Both the position numbers and the translations under genes were made by a program. Of a stretch of 64,000 nucleotides of DNA, positions 1-10,692 are shown piece after piece. This DNA is from Dama dama (lineage: Eukaryota > Chordata > Mammalia > Artiodactyla > Cervidae), in assembly GCF_033118175.1 (NCBI RefSeq), contig NC_083701.1, positions 10,807,501-10,871,500 of the forward strand. The letters are read 5' to 3'. Position 1 is the stretch's first letter; every line of letters starts with the position of its first letter. Below the pieces are notes generated by a model that saw only the letters and a list, made by a program, of their open reading frames with translations, searched no databases and was not told the origin of the DNA.

Positions 1-610
1 GATGGAACAACAACAAAGGAGAAAGGAGATTCCGGGAAAATGGTGATACATCTCTGAAATTATATGTTTCTGAATTTCTCAGAATCTGAGCAACTAGATA
101 GCAAAACCAAAAACCTCAAGGACCGTATTTGCAACAAACAGAATTAATGTGATAAACCCATAAATTTCAAAATGCGAATGACAGTCTCCCAAGAGCCCCA
201 AGACTGGTGTGATATCAGTATCTGTGGAAGGAATTGAAAAGAAACAAGCAAATATCTGTCAGATCCAGGAAGAAAAGAGTCCCAGTATTGCCAACAGATG
301 TCCACCAGAAAGTGCCTTGGACCAAAGCACAAAAGTGATTGAAAGTGGCAAGGGGTTTGCCCAATCCAACATCAGGTGAGCATGAAGATTTATAGTTAAG
401 GTTCAAAGAGCTACAATCAGTCCCTGTGAGCTCCTAAAACTGATCAACCAAATCCCCCTCCCAGGACAGGGCCCTGTGTGAATAGGATCAAAATTACTCA
501 CAGTAAGGGTTGTAGTGAAGAAGAAAAGGGATGGTCCAATTAAAAATTGAAAAGGAATCTAGCCATCAAGTTTTGAATGCTATATGAAAGCATTAAAGGA
601 CGCTCTGTGG
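1..610 (+). mobile_element. Old L1/HAL1-like intronic fragment
   Basis: Purine-rich, CpG-poor sequence without a gene. Stretches resemble the 5' part of mammalian HAL1/L1 elements, which would fit the HAL1-like blocks at 2500-3700. The family assignment is by eye and uncertain. Confidence 0.35.
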
Positions 611-934
611 GGGCTTCCCCGGTGGCTCAGTGGTTAGGAATCCACCTTGCAATGCAAGGGACACAGGTCTGATCCCCAGTCCAGGAAGATCCCACATAAT
701 GGAGCAACTTAACCTGTGCGCCACAACTACTGAGCCTATACTCTAGAACCCACGAGCCACAACCACTGAGCCCGCATGTTGCAACAACTGAAGCTCATGC
801 ACCCGAAGCCTGTGATCCTCTACAAGAGAAGCTGCTGCAATGAAAACAATAGACCCTGCTCACTGCAACCGGAGGAAGGCTGCATGCAGCACCAAAGACC
901 CGGCACAGACAAAATAAAATAAATCTTTTTTTAA
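611..934 (+). mobile_element. CHR-type tRNA-Glu SINE (long form)
   Basis: It starts with the tRNA-derived head GGGCTTCCCCGGTGGCTCAG, continues with the B-box-like part (GATCCCCAG), and has an internal direct-repeat body (ACAACTACTGAGCC, ACAACCACTGAGCC) and an A-rich tail AAAATAAAATAAATC. No coding sequence. Confidence 0.8.
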
Positions 935-1001
935 AGACAAGAAAACTCTATGGAGGTTAAAAAACAACAACAACAACTATTCCAACCCATACTTCTTTAT
1001 A

Positions 1002-1158
1002 AATTCTCTTTTTTTCTTGTAATAGCTTCGTATGGGATTGCCACCAATACATTTTGTTGCTAATTTTTGTTCTGCACAAATTTTGCTAATTACACAAAAA
1101 TTAGCAACAGAATGTATTGGTGGCAATCTCATACGAAGCTATTATAAGAAAAAGAATT
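1002..1158. repeat. Near-perfect inverted repeat (hairpin), arms about 65 bp
   Basis: The left arm 1002-1070 and right arm 1094-1158 are reverse complements, with about three substitutions and a 4-base length difference in a T run; the loop is 1071-1093. Core matches include TAGCTTCGTATG / CATACGAAGCTA and GCCACCAATACATT / AATGTATTGGTGGC. I do not recognise the family. It is followed by an L1-like 3' tail (AATGTTGTAAATCAGCTATA near 1200-1230). Confidence 0.9.
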
Positions 1159-1650
1159 AAAAGTAGATTAGCACTTTGCTCTATAGCAATAATTAATACA
1201 ATGTTGTAAATCAGCTATACTTCAATAATAAAGTAAAAATAGATTGATATCCTTATTGGCAATGACACTCCAACAGACATGCTTACAACAGATACCAAAA
1301 TTTTAACCTACCAGCTGAAACCCTTAATGTGATTCAAAGCAGCCTGTAACAACCTAAATTGGAATTAGAAACAACTTAGAAATTTGGGATGAGTGCTCAA
1401 AAAGGAAATAAAAGAAAGGTACATTTCAGGAATGAAGATTTAATGTGAGGAAACATAAGCCACATAAATGCAGCACATAATGCCTTAAGAGAAATAGAAG
1501 GTGGAAAGGAAGAATATTTTTAAAATAAAAAAGGAGATTTAAAGGATTGGCAGAGCCCTATCCCCCACACCTTATCACCATCAAGAATCCAGTATATTAT
1601 TCGAGGACATGACTGAAAGAACTGCAAGACCCAGGCTCTTTCTGATAAGT
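1159..1650. other. Intron: L1-like tail then unrecognised AT-rich sequence
   Basis: 1190-1235 resembles the 3' end of an L1 (GTAAATCAGCTATACTTCAA). The rest is AT-rich sequence with no ORF or repeat I can name. Confidence 0.45.
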
Positions 1651-1685
1651 GGGATTCTCCAGGCAAGAATACTGGAGTGGGTTGC

Positions 1686-2218
1686 TGTTGGTCCTTTATT
1701 GGACCGGAACCTGGTGGTCCGGAATCGATGATGAGAGAGTGAAAGAAGGAAAGAGGCTAATATTCCCCGGGTTACGCAGCCGGCTTGCACGCTCCAGGGA
1801 ATCAGCCAGAAATAGAGAGAGAGAGGAAGAAAGAAAGAAAGAAAGACACAGGGACCCAAGCTCTGATGGAGCAAAAGTGTTTTAATCAACATGGTGTGGG
1901 CATATATACTGTCTTACAAGGTAGTTATTCTCAGCAAAGATAAAGATTAAAATTCCAGACTTACAAAACATAAGGCGATTCATATTAAAAAGAGAGGATT
2001 GTAAATGATCACTTTTTACCGTATGGTTCATCAGAAGGAAGAGGGTACTTATTACCGTATTGAAAAACTAACAAAGGAGATGCCTGGATTCCTCAGCCCT
2101 GGGGAAGGGCTTGCCCCTCCTCTTAATTCCTGAATATTCAGGAATTAATAAGGAACAGAGGATTCCTGACAGATCCAAAACAGCACACAGGAAGCCTCCT
2201 GTTAAATGCTTCTTGACA
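1686..2218 (-). mobile_element. Solo LTR of an endogenous retrovirus inside a SINE
   Basis: A 533-bp block bounded by TG...CA (TGTTGG...TTGACA on +), flanked by the perfect 6-bp duplication GGTTGC (1680-1685 and 2219-2224). Reading the minus strand gives U3, then a TATA-like box (GTATATATGCC, about 1900), then a poly(A) signal ATTAAA (about 1882), in LTR order. There are no internal retroviral genes, so it is a recombined solo LTR. A 6-bp duplication is typical of class II (ERVK-like) elements, but the family is inferred. Confidence 0.85.
2123..2148. repeat. 26-bp perfect palindrome in the LTR
   Basis: A perfect palindrome centred on GAATATTC, with outer arms TTAATTCC / GGAATTAA. It lies upstream of the TATA-like box in LTR orientation, i.e. 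in U3. Confidence 0.85.
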
Positions 2219-2322
2219 GGTTGCCATTACCTTCCTCAGGGGCTCTTGCCAACCCAGGGAGCAAGCCCGGGTCTCCTGCACTGCAGGCAAATTCTTTACC
2301 GTCTGAGCCACCAGGGAAGCCC

Positions 2323-3730
2323 AATGAATACTTAGGGGAGCTCAGTCCAAGAGAAGAGCCAAACACAAGGAAACAAGAAGAATCTGGAGCCACTGGTACC
2401 TATAGATACAGTACTCAGCAGAGCCCACCCCTTAGCCTGATTAATACATTAATGAATCCTCAGAGTGAAGGTCTGTTCACCTCAGTTTCTATAACCTGAT
2501 ATGATATGACCAGTTTTCAACAGAAAATTACGAGGCATACCAAAAAGGAAGAAGAGACAAAGCAATCATCAGAACCAGACTCAGGTATGACAGAATTTGT
2601 TGAAATTATCAGCATGAGAACTTGAAATAGCTATTACTACATACCAAGGGTTCAACTGGGAAAAGTAGACATGGTTCAAGAAACGATGGAAGTTCTAAGA
2701 AAAAGTCAAAAAGAAACACACTAGAACTCAAAAACACCATAACAGAAATAATGAATGTCTCTGATGGTCTCATCAATAGATTCAACAAGGTCAAGGAAAG
2801 AACCAGTGAGCTTGAATATAGGTCAGCAGAAACTTCCCAAATTGCAATGCAAAGAGAAAAATGAAATGAAAAAAATAATAAAGATCAAAGCATCCAAGAA
2901 CTTTGGGACAATTCCAAAAAGTGTAACTTATGCATCATCAGAATGCCAGAAAGAGATGAAAGGAGATCTGAGCAGGAAAAATCTTTGAAGTAATAATGGC
3001 TGAAGATTTTCTTAAGTTAACGACAGATACCAAATCACAGAACCAGGAACCTCAGAGAACACTAGACAGGATAAACACAATAAATAAATAACCAGGTAAA
3101 TAAGTAGCACACTTAAGTATGTCATATTCAAATAGCAAAAAACCAAAGACAAAGAAAAAATCTTCACAGAAGACTGGAGTGGTGAGGGTAGGGGAGTTAC
3201 TACTTACCTACGGAGGAACAGGAAGAAATACACCATACTTCTTCTCTGAAACCATGCAAGCATGAAGAGAATGAAAAATGAAATGCTTAAAGTGTTGAAG
3301 GAAAAAGTCACCCATCTAGAATTCTGTATGTTTCAAAAGCGAAAGAGAACTGAAGATTTTATCAGACAAATAAAAAGTGCATTTCTATATGACCTTCCCT
3401 GCAAGAAATATTTTTTAAAGCTTTTTTTAAAAGAAAAAAGAAAAGTTTTTCAAACAAAAGGAAAATGATGTAGGTCAGCAATTTGATCTACACAGAGAAA
3501 GGAAGAGCCTCAGAAAAGATGAAGTTAAATTTTTTTTCTTATTCTTAATTGATCTAAAAAGATAACTGTTTAAAGTGACAATATTAACAATGTATTTAGT
3601 GGTCATAGATATAGATGAGTGAGATGAACAACAGCAGCACGATAAGGCCTGTGAGGGAGGAACTGGGGTGCCTTAAGGTACCAGCGTTACACATGAAGTG
3701 CTGCAGTGCAATTTGAAAGTTGTTGCTGGT
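2323..3730 (+). mobile_element. L1/HAL1 remnant (ORF1-like and 3' parts)
   Basis: 2500-3060 carries decayed L1 ORF1-like text (a run coding for a coiled-coil-like Lys/Glu-rich stretch, broken by stops). 3160-3620 resembles HAL1/L1 sequence (ACCATGCAAGCATGAAGAGA; TAATTGATCTAAAAAGATAA). Frames at 2755-2988 and 3262-3468 are short pieces of this relic and not genes. Confidence 0.6.
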
Positions 3731-3940
3731 GGTGGTGTTTAGTCACTAAGCTGTGTCCGACTCTTTGTGACCTCATGGACTGTAGCCCACGAGGCTCCTC
3801 TGTCCATGGGATTTCCCAGGGGAGAATGCTGGAGTGGGTTGTCATTTCTTTTCCCAGGGAATCTTCCCAACCCAGGGATCAAACCTGTGTCTCCTGAATT
3901 AGCAGGCAGATTCTTTACCACTGAGCCACCAGGGAAGTCC
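3731..3940 (-). mobile_element. Bov-tA SINE
   Basis: An antisense copy from GGTGTTTAGTCACTAAGC to CACCAGGGAAGTCC, nearly full length. Apparent ORFs on both strands here are SINE translations. Confidence 0.88.
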
Positions 3941-4684
3941 AATTTGAAGGTAAACCATTGTAAACTCTAGACCAGATACTAAAAAATAAATGAATAAATA
4001 AACAAATAAAATTGATACACTAAGAAAGGAAACAAAGTGAAATCATATAAAATGCTCATTTAAAATCAGACAACATGCAAAGGAAGGGAGGATAAGAGCA
4101 TTATTGCATAGGTGAAGCCCAGGAGATGTTTTTAGGGTGGTGACACTATTCACTAATATGCTGTAATGGTGTATATATGATACTATGCATTTGTCAAATC
4201 CCATAAACTTTACAGCCCAAAGAATGACCTTAATGTATACAACTTTTCAAAAATTATTTAGGAGTTCAGGGGACCCCATGATGAAATAAGACTATGATAA
4301 AAGATTATACCTGTAATAAAAGTGTGAAACAACCTTACTGAAGGGGGTGGGGAGAAAAGATGGGGTTTTCTTAAGTAGCTTAGGGGGTTTCCTAAGTAGT
4401 TTTGGGGATTCATGGGCTCTAGAACTAAGCATAAAAAGAACTGTGCCATAGCACTGTACTTTAGCTGATAAAGGTGAATCTCATGGACATATGTGTGAAC
4501 AACTTGAGCCACAGTTTATTTGGCACTGTAAGCTAATGGATGGATGATTGTGGGAGTCAGGTTTCTCAGTGTTGGTCCAGAAGGTTACAGACAAAGAGAA
4601 AAGGCTCGAATGATCCGTATGGTAAAGGCTTGGAGTTGGAGACATTAGCGTGTATTTGTTAAGCTCACTAGAGTATGTGCCTTT
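3941..4684. mobile_element. L1 3' UTR relic and flanks
   Basis: 4140-4260 (CATTTGTCAAATCCCATAAA; CTTAATGTATACAAC) resembles mammalian L1 3' UTR on the + strand. The rest is unrecognised. Confidence 0.45.
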
Positions 4685-4909
4685 GGGGGATCCCACACGG
4701 CACTAGTGGTAAAAAATTCGCCTGCCAATGCAGGAGACTCAAGAGACACATTCAATCAATCCCTGGGTCGGAAAGATGCCCTGGAGTAGGAAATGGCAAC
4801 CCACTCGTGTTCTTGCCTGGAAAATTCAATGGACAGAGGAGCCTGGTGGGCTACAGTCCACCAGTCCACGGGGCTGCAGAGAGTCTGACCCTACTGAGCG
4901 ACTGAGCTC
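4685..4909 (+). mobile_element. Bov-tA SINE
   Basis: A sense copy (GGCACTAGTGGTAAAAAATT, CCAATGCAGGAGAC, GGAAATGGCAACCCACTC, ending GACTGAGCTCA). Confidence 0.87.
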
Positions 4910-4970
4910 ATACAGTTGGATATAGGATGTCTACATAAGCGCAGATATATTTATAGACACATACTAGAAG

Positions 4971-5070
4971 GCCTGCTAAGTCGCTTCAGTCGTGTCCGAT
5001 TCTTTGCAACCCCATGGACTGTAGCCCTCCAGGCTCCTCTGTCTGATTCTCCAGGAGTGGATTGCCATTC
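4971..5070 (-). mobile_element. Partial Bov-tA SINE
   Basis: An antisense fragment, GCCTGCTAAGTCGCTTCAGT through GTGGATTGCCATTCCC; the tRNA head is missing. 5071-5413 is sequence I cannot assign. Confidence 0.75.
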
Positions 5071-5413
5071 CCAATGTCCTTGCTCTGTCAGCAGAGAATT
5101 TCCAGCAGCAATGATGCCTCAGCAGTGATAGCACATCAAGCGATAGGCGCAACCCTGATTCTGATTTCTAATATCGATATCCAGTACAAGGAACCAGACT
5201 CCTTGGAGAGCTGCTGATTCTAAGTCTGGAGTAGTAAATATATAAGATGAGCCTGGGACATCATTTAGGGCCAGAAAATTAGGTAGTATTAAAACACACA
5301 GTGATGGAAATATATCAAAGGGACATAGGAAAAGCTCCCAAGAACCAGAGTTGGAACAACTTGAGCCAGAAAATACATAAAATAGTATTGGGTTATTACC
5401 CAAAGATTGAGGA

Positions 5414-5584
5414 CAGAAGGAGAAGAGGGTATCAGAGGATGAGGTGACTGGATGGCATCACTGATGCAATGGACGTGAACTTGGGCAAATTTCAGGAGAT
5501 GGTGAGGGACAGAGAGGCCTGGCATGCTGCCATCCATGGGGTTGCAAAGAGTCGGACACAACTGGGTGGCTGAACAACAACAAT
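5414..5584 (+). mobile_element. BovB/Bov-A2 3' end
   Basis: A 5'-truncated sense fragment (GAGGTGACTGGATGGCATCA, GGACAGAGAGGCCTGGCATG, GAGTCGGACACAACTGGG) with a CAA-rich tail. Confidence 0.8.
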
Positions 5585-5885
5585 AACCCATAATGTAAAA
5601 TAAATATCCATGGGTTCATACTGATTTAAATAAATGGTTGAGTGAATAAAGAAAAAATGAAGAACAAATAAATTTCCCATGGGGAAAAGTCCAAATAATT
5701 TATGTAGATACTGTGTCTTTGATGAGGTGCAATTATCTCCTCTACTCCTCAAAGTGTGGCTACACTGAAAGTGACTCCCTGCCAAGGAGGACAGTGTGGA
5801 TGGAGGAAAAATAGAGGAGTGTACCTGAGTCAGGTGATAATGGTTCAACTCAACAGGGATAAGCCATGTTGATGAGCTGTGATGA

Positions 5886-6113
5886 GTTGTTCAGATGCGA
5901 AGTTGTATCCAACTCTGCAACCCCAAGGACTCCAGCACATCAGGCTCCCCTGTCCTTGACTGACTCTTGGAGTTTACTCAAATTCGTGTCCATTGAGTCA
6001 GTGATGCTTTCTAACCATCTCATTCTCTGTTGCCCCCTTCTCCTTTTGCTTTCAATCTTTCCCAGTATCAGGGTCTTTTCCAATGAATGAGCTCTTCGCA
6101 TTAGGTGGCCAAA
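5886..6113 (-). mobile_element. BovB 3' fragment
   Basis: An antisense piece from GTTGTTCAGATGCGAAG to ATTAGGTGGCCAAA. It matches the 3' end of BovB as seen in the longer copy at 22257. Confidence 0.8.
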
Positions 6114-6745
6114 TGAGAATACATATGAACTCTGGTCTTCCTTCCCAAAACCCATCATCTAATCATGAGGAAACATCAGACATACTGCAGTTGAAAGACA
6201 TTCTATAGAATATCTGACCGGTACTTCTCCCAACAGTTGAGGTCATTTAAAACAAAGAAAGTATGAGAAACTTTCACAGCGAGAAGAGCTTAAGGAGACA
6301 TGACACCCAAAAAGAAGATGGTATCCTGGATTGGAGCTATAAGTATGGGAAGTCCTAGAAAGAATATTCAACCCAGTAGGTATAAGCATAATTAGGGGCC
6401 AGATTGTGAACTTGAAGTAACTTATCACATCTGTTGTTTTTTAATATTGGAGATATGTATGATGCTAGAGCTGGGACAGGAAACAGGCAGGATAAGGCTG
6501 AAACCTCTTGTCCTACTAGAATGCAACAAAGTCATCATGCTTGATAGTCACCTCTAAAGAACTCAGAAGCCACATTGAAGAAGCTTCTACTGTCCCAAGA
6601 TGGAATAATTAGAACTGTGGTGTGGATAACTGTTAAGACAGTCAATCAAATACCAGCAAATAATTTAAACTTTATGAGTTTATAATGACATTTTTAAGGG
6701 TTGATAACTTTTGGTGGATGGTGGGGAATTAACTTGTAATACTTA
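6114..6745. other. Intron: old L1-like sequence
   Basis: 6170-6470 (GAAACATCAGACATACTGCAG; GAATATCTGACCGGTACTTC) looks like an ancient L1 3' region. No gene. Confidence 0.35.
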
Positions 6746-6945
6746 GGCTTCCCTGGTGGCCCAGTGGTAAGGAAACCACCTGCAATGCGAAACCCGGGTT
6801 CGATCCTTGGGTCGGGAAGATCCCCTGGAGAAACGCATGGCAACCCACTCCAGAATTCTTGCTTGGAGAATTCCATGGACAAGGAGCCTAGAGGGCTACA
6901 GTCCATAGGGTCACAAAGTGTGGAACATGACTGAGGAACTAACAC
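6746..6945 (+). mobile_element. Bov-tA SINE
   Basis: A sense copy beginning GGCTTCCCTGGTGGCCCAGT and ending ACTGAGGAACTAACAC. Confidence 0.87.
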
Positions 6946-7303
6946 ACACATACATTGGAAACCATTGAAAAGGAGAAAAGAAGCAATTTTATTTTCTGTC
7001 TTTCCTGCATGAACTGCAAGATCGGGTGAGTGGAAACTCATAAAATTATTCAAGTTGATACAATTTAAAGAAATTACAGAATTAAAATATGACCATTTTC
7101 CAACTTTCAATGAATTAATTGATTTAGTAGCTGACAACACAGAAAAGACAAGCAAGTCTATCTCCTGATAGAAGAACACAAGTCGATAGTCTCATCAAAG
7201 GGATCAAACCTAAGTCTGGCCAGGCCTTTGAACTGGGTTCTTAAAGTGCACGTATCACAGGAGACAGAAGATACTGGATGAATTTACAGAAGTAAAATCC
7301 AGA

Positions 7304-7473
7304 ATAAACAACAAGGTCCTACTATATGGCACAGGGAACTATATTCAATGCCTGTGATAAACCATAGTGGAAAAGAATATAAAAGAATATATATATATAT
7401 GTGTGTGTGAATCAAAGTGATTCAAACTGAGTCACTGAGTCAACTATATTCAATAAATTAAACTTTAAAAAAT
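7304..7473 (+). mobile_element. 5'-truncated L1 3' UTR with target duplication
   Basis: ATAAACAACAAGGTCCTACT...GGGAACTATATTCAATGCC, then an AT/GT tract, is the L1 3' end. It is flanked by the 11-bp direct repeat TAAAATCCAGA (7293-7303 and 7474-7484), the target-site duplication. Confidence 0.8.
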
Positions 7474-7506
7474 TAAAATCCAGATAGTGAGATGAAAGGC
7501 ACATTT

Positions 7507-7700
7507 TGTTTTTGTTGTATAGTGGCTAACTTGTGTCTGACTCTTTGCAACCCCATGGATTGTAGCCTGCCAGGCTCCTCTGTCCATGGGATTTCCCAGG
7601 TAAGAATACTGGAGTGAGTTACCATTTCTTTCTCCATGGGGATCTTCCCCACCCACATCCCTTGTATTGGCAGGTAGATTCTTTGCCTCTGAGGGAAGCA
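7507..7700 (-). mobile_element. Bov-tA SINE
   Basis: An antisense copy (GTGTCTGACTCTTTGCAACC...TTCTTTGCCTCTGAGGGAAG). Confidence 0.85.
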
Positions 7701-7711
7701 CCAAAGGCACA

Positions 7712-8192
7712 TCAGTTCAGGTTAGTTCAGTCGCTCAGTCGTGTCCGACTCTTTGCGACCCCATGGACTGCACCACGCCAGGCCTCCCTGTCCATCACCA
7801 ACTCCCGGAGTCTACCCAAACCCACGTCCATCGAGTCAGTGTTGCCATCCAACCATCTCATCCTCTGTCGTTCCCCTTTTCCTCCTGCCCTCAATCTTTC
7901 CCAGCATCAGGGTCTTTTCCAATGAGTCAGCTCTTCCCATCAGGTGGTCATTGGAGTTTCAGCTTCAACAACAGTCCTTCCAATGAACACCCAGGACTCA
8001 TCTCCTTTAGGATGGACTGGTTGGATCTCCTTGCAGTCCAAGGGACTCTCAAGAGTCTTCTCCAACACCACAGTTCAAAAGCATCAATTCTTTGGTGCTC
8101 AGCTTTCTCTATAGTCCAACTTTCACATCCATACATGACCACTGGAAAAACCATAGCCTTGACTAGATGGACCTTTGCTGGCAAAGTAATGT
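7712..8192 (-). mobile_element. BovB LINE 3' fragment
   Basis: An antisense copy starting CAGTTCAGGTTAGTTCAGTC at its 3' tail and running to CTTTGCTGGCAAAGTAATG, the end of the reverse-transcriptase ORF. 5'-truncated. The + strand frame at 7667-8236 is antisense LINE and not a gene. Confidence 0.88.
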
Positions 8193-8924
8193 CAAAGGCG
8201 TATACTCCTTTATTAATAAATTGTAATAAATTGTAAGGAAAGAGGTAAAGAGAGAACCTGTAGATTTTTTGTAAAGACTTACAAGATACATAAAATTTAG
8301 CAAAAAATGGGCAAGACAGAACTATAGTGTCTAAAACTGGATGCTAAAACTATAAAGAAATAGGAAGTGATTAACAAGGAGTGGGAGAGAGGATCATGAC
8401 TGGAACAGGAGACATGGATGCACTTTTGAAATGCCCTGCAAAGTGCTGTTTCATGAACCGAGTGGCCATTACGAAGGCAGACACTTTCAAATAGCTAATT
8501 AAGCTCTACTTATGTGGTTTTCTGTATTTATGATTCATTTTGTAATTTTTAAAAAAATGTTTTAAATGAGGGAGAGAGAGAGAGAAGCAAGGCCTATGTA
8601 CCTCTTCCACATGGAGCTGGGGAACCCTTGCCTATTGTGAGCTAGGTATGTTCTAGATGTGAAGGTTACATCACTGAACAGAAAATACAAAAAAAAAAAA
8701 AAAAGAGAGAGAGACAAAACAACAGCATAAAAAACCCTTCCCTTCTAAGCCTTATCATCTAGTGGAAGGACATAAAGAAATATAAAGTATATGCATATGT
8801 CTAGATGTATATGCTATAAATGTAGCTACTTATATGCTGTGTATGTAGATATATATGTAGATAGGTATAGCCTACATATGTAAATTTGTATGTGCTATGG
8901 CAATGATATTATAGTGATAATAGT
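8193..8924. other. Intron: unrecognised sequence with simple repeats
   Basis: It contains an (AG)n run at about 8567-8586, an A-run followed by (GA)n at about 8688-8713, and an AT-rich ATATAT/GTAGAT tract at 8775-8900. No gene seen. Confidence 0.6.
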
Positions 8925-9715
8925 ATCAATAACCTCAGATATGCAGATGACACCACCCTTATGGCAGAAAGTGAAGAAGAACTAAAGAGCCTCTTGATGA
9001 AACTGAAAGAGGAGAGTGAAAAAGCTGGCTTAAAACTCAACATTCAGAAAGTGAAGATTATGGCATCCGATCCTATTGCTTCATAGCAAATAGATGGGGA
9101 AACAATGGAAACAGTGACAGACTTTATTTTCTTGGGCTCCCAAATCACTGCAGATGATAACTGCAGCCATGAAATTAAAAGACGCTTGCTCCTTTGGAGA
9201 AAAGCTATGACCAACCTAGATAGCATATTAAAAAGCAGAGATATTACTTTGGCAACAAAGGTCCATCTAGTCAAAGCTATGGTTTTTCCAGTAGTCATGT
9301 ATGGACGTGAGAGTTGGACTATAAAGAAAACTGAGCACCGAAGAATTGATGCTTTTGAACCGTGGTGTTGGAGAAGACTCTTGAGAGTCCCTTGGATTGC
9401 AAGGAGATCCAACAAGTCAACCCTAAAGGAAATCAGTCCTGACTATTCAGTGGAAGGGCTGAGGCTTAAACTGAAGCTCCAGTACTTTGACCACCTGATG
9501 GGAAGAGCTGACTCATTGGAAAAGACCCTGATGCTTGGAAAGATTGAAGGTGGGAGGAGAAGGGGACGACAGAGGATGAGATGGTTAGATGACATCACTG
9601 ACTCGATGGACATGAGTTTGAGGAAGTTCTAGGAGTTGGTGATGGACAGGAAGGCCTGGTGTGCTGCAGTCCATGGGTTCGCAGAGTCAGACACGAGTGA
9701 GCGACTGAACAACAG
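8925..9715 (+). mobile_element. BovB LINE, 5'-truncated, with RT motif
   Basis: A sense copy of the end of the BovB ORF and its 3' tail. At 8928-8990 it reads NLRYADDTTLMAES, the RTE reverse-transcriptase active-site motif, intact. A stop (TAG) at 9085-9087 then interrupts the frame, and a 175-residue piece continues from 9105 to 9632. It ends ...GAGCGACTGAACAACAGC. Not functional: only about 800 bp of a LINE of about 3 kb. Confidence 0.9.
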
Positions 9716-10401
9716 CAAAAACGGCAATGAATAAATCAGGATGAGGTACCCCCTGGTACTGCCAGGAGAATGGGTCTCCTGACTACCGAAGAGCCATGTG
9801 GGGTCTAGGATCACGGGGAAAGGATTGGTCTCAGGGTGGTGAGCTGTGTGTGTTTATGGGGTCCTGTCAGGTTTACCCAAACCCCCTGGACTCCCCTCCT
9901 CTCTCCTTCCAGCGAGGATGTGGGTGTGGTCACAGCTGGTGTGTGCTCCCTCTGGTGTGTGCTCCCTCTGGTGTGTGCTCCCTCCCACCCTGGAGCACAG
10001 GGGTTGAAATTTCAACCAGGGTTGAAATTCCCCACAAACATCCTGTGAGCACTTACTGTGTGCCGGTCCATGCCAGACACTAGAGATGCGGTCCCTGGCA
10101 TCATAAAGCTGACAGTCTACTTGGGGGAAAGCCCATGAGTTGAACAACTGTAGCGGAGTGCAATAACTCATGATAGCACAAGCGTGCGGTGAGGTGGGGG
10201 GATCAGGGCAGCTTTCCCAGAGGGGACGCTGACACCTGAACCACTGCCTGAAGGTCTCTTCCCAGTCATGACAGAGACATGAGACGGAGGCCAAGAGAGG
10301 CAGGGAGAGAGCTGGAATGTGGGTGTTCTGGAGGTGAGGGATGTGTAAGCCTTGCAGATTAATGTGACTGGTCAGCAGAGAAGACGTCATTGAAGCGTTT
10401 C
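9716..10401. other. Intron with 16-bp tandem repeat and a MIR SINE
   Basis: 9936-9983 is three perfect copies of a 16-mer. 10002-10017 is a perfect palindrome (GGTTGAAATTTCAACC). About 10035-10200 resembles a MIR (GAGCACTTACTGTGTGCC). No gene. Confidence 0.55.
9936..9983. repeat. 16-bp tandem repeat, three exact copies
   Basis: The unit CTGGTGTGTGCTCCCT occurs three times head to tail without mismatches. Confidence 0.92.
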
Positions 10402-10692
10402 TTTTTAGTTTTTTTTGAAATTTTATTTCTTCGTTAATGGCTGTCTGGGTCTTTGTTGCTGCACTTGGCCTTTCTCTAGTCGTGGCGAGAGGCGCTGGTC
10501 TTGGTCGCAGTTCACGGACTTGCTGCTGCGGCTTCTCTTGTTACCGCAGAGGGGCTCTAGGGTGCGTGGGCTTCAGTTGTGGCACCTGGGTTTAGTTGCC
10601 CTTTGGCATATGCAATCTTTCCAGACCAGGGATCAAACTGGTGTCCTTGCATTGGCAGGCAGATTCTTAACCGCTGAACCACTAAGGAAGCC
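10402..10692 (-). mobile_element. CHR-type SINE
   Basis: An antisense copy with 5' T-rich tail and CTTGCATTGGCAGGCAGATT...ACCACTAAGGAAGCC at the tRNA-like end. Confidence 0.8.

Larger units (their letters stand above)
1651..2322 (-). mobile_element. Bov-tA SINE, split by an LTR insertion
   Basis: The two halves are 1651-1685 (...CTGGAGTGGGTTGC) and 2219-2322 (GGTTGCCATTACC...ACCAGGGAAGCCC). Read without the LTR they form a continuous antisense Bov-tA element, with the hexamer GGTTGC duplicated at the junction. Confidence 0.88.

Noticed and set aside
611..934. Functional tRNA gene in the SINE heads
   Set aside because: The tRNA-Glu-like heads are degenerate parts of retroposons and do not form intact cloverleaf genes.
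1686..2218. A full provirus
   Set aside because: Only one LTR is present, with no gag, pol or env sequence between the duplications.
7667..8236. 189-residue + strand open frame
   Set aside because: It reads the antisense strand of Bov-tA and BovB repeats; similar frames recur at every such copy (RVRLFATPW-type text).
8775..8900. AT-rich tract as a replication origin or regulatory site
   Set aside because: Simple ATAT/GTAGAT repeat expansion explains it; no further signal.
9105..9632. 175-residue frame as a gene
   Set aside because: It is the C-terminal part of the BovB ORF, 5'-truncated and preceded by an in-frame stop.
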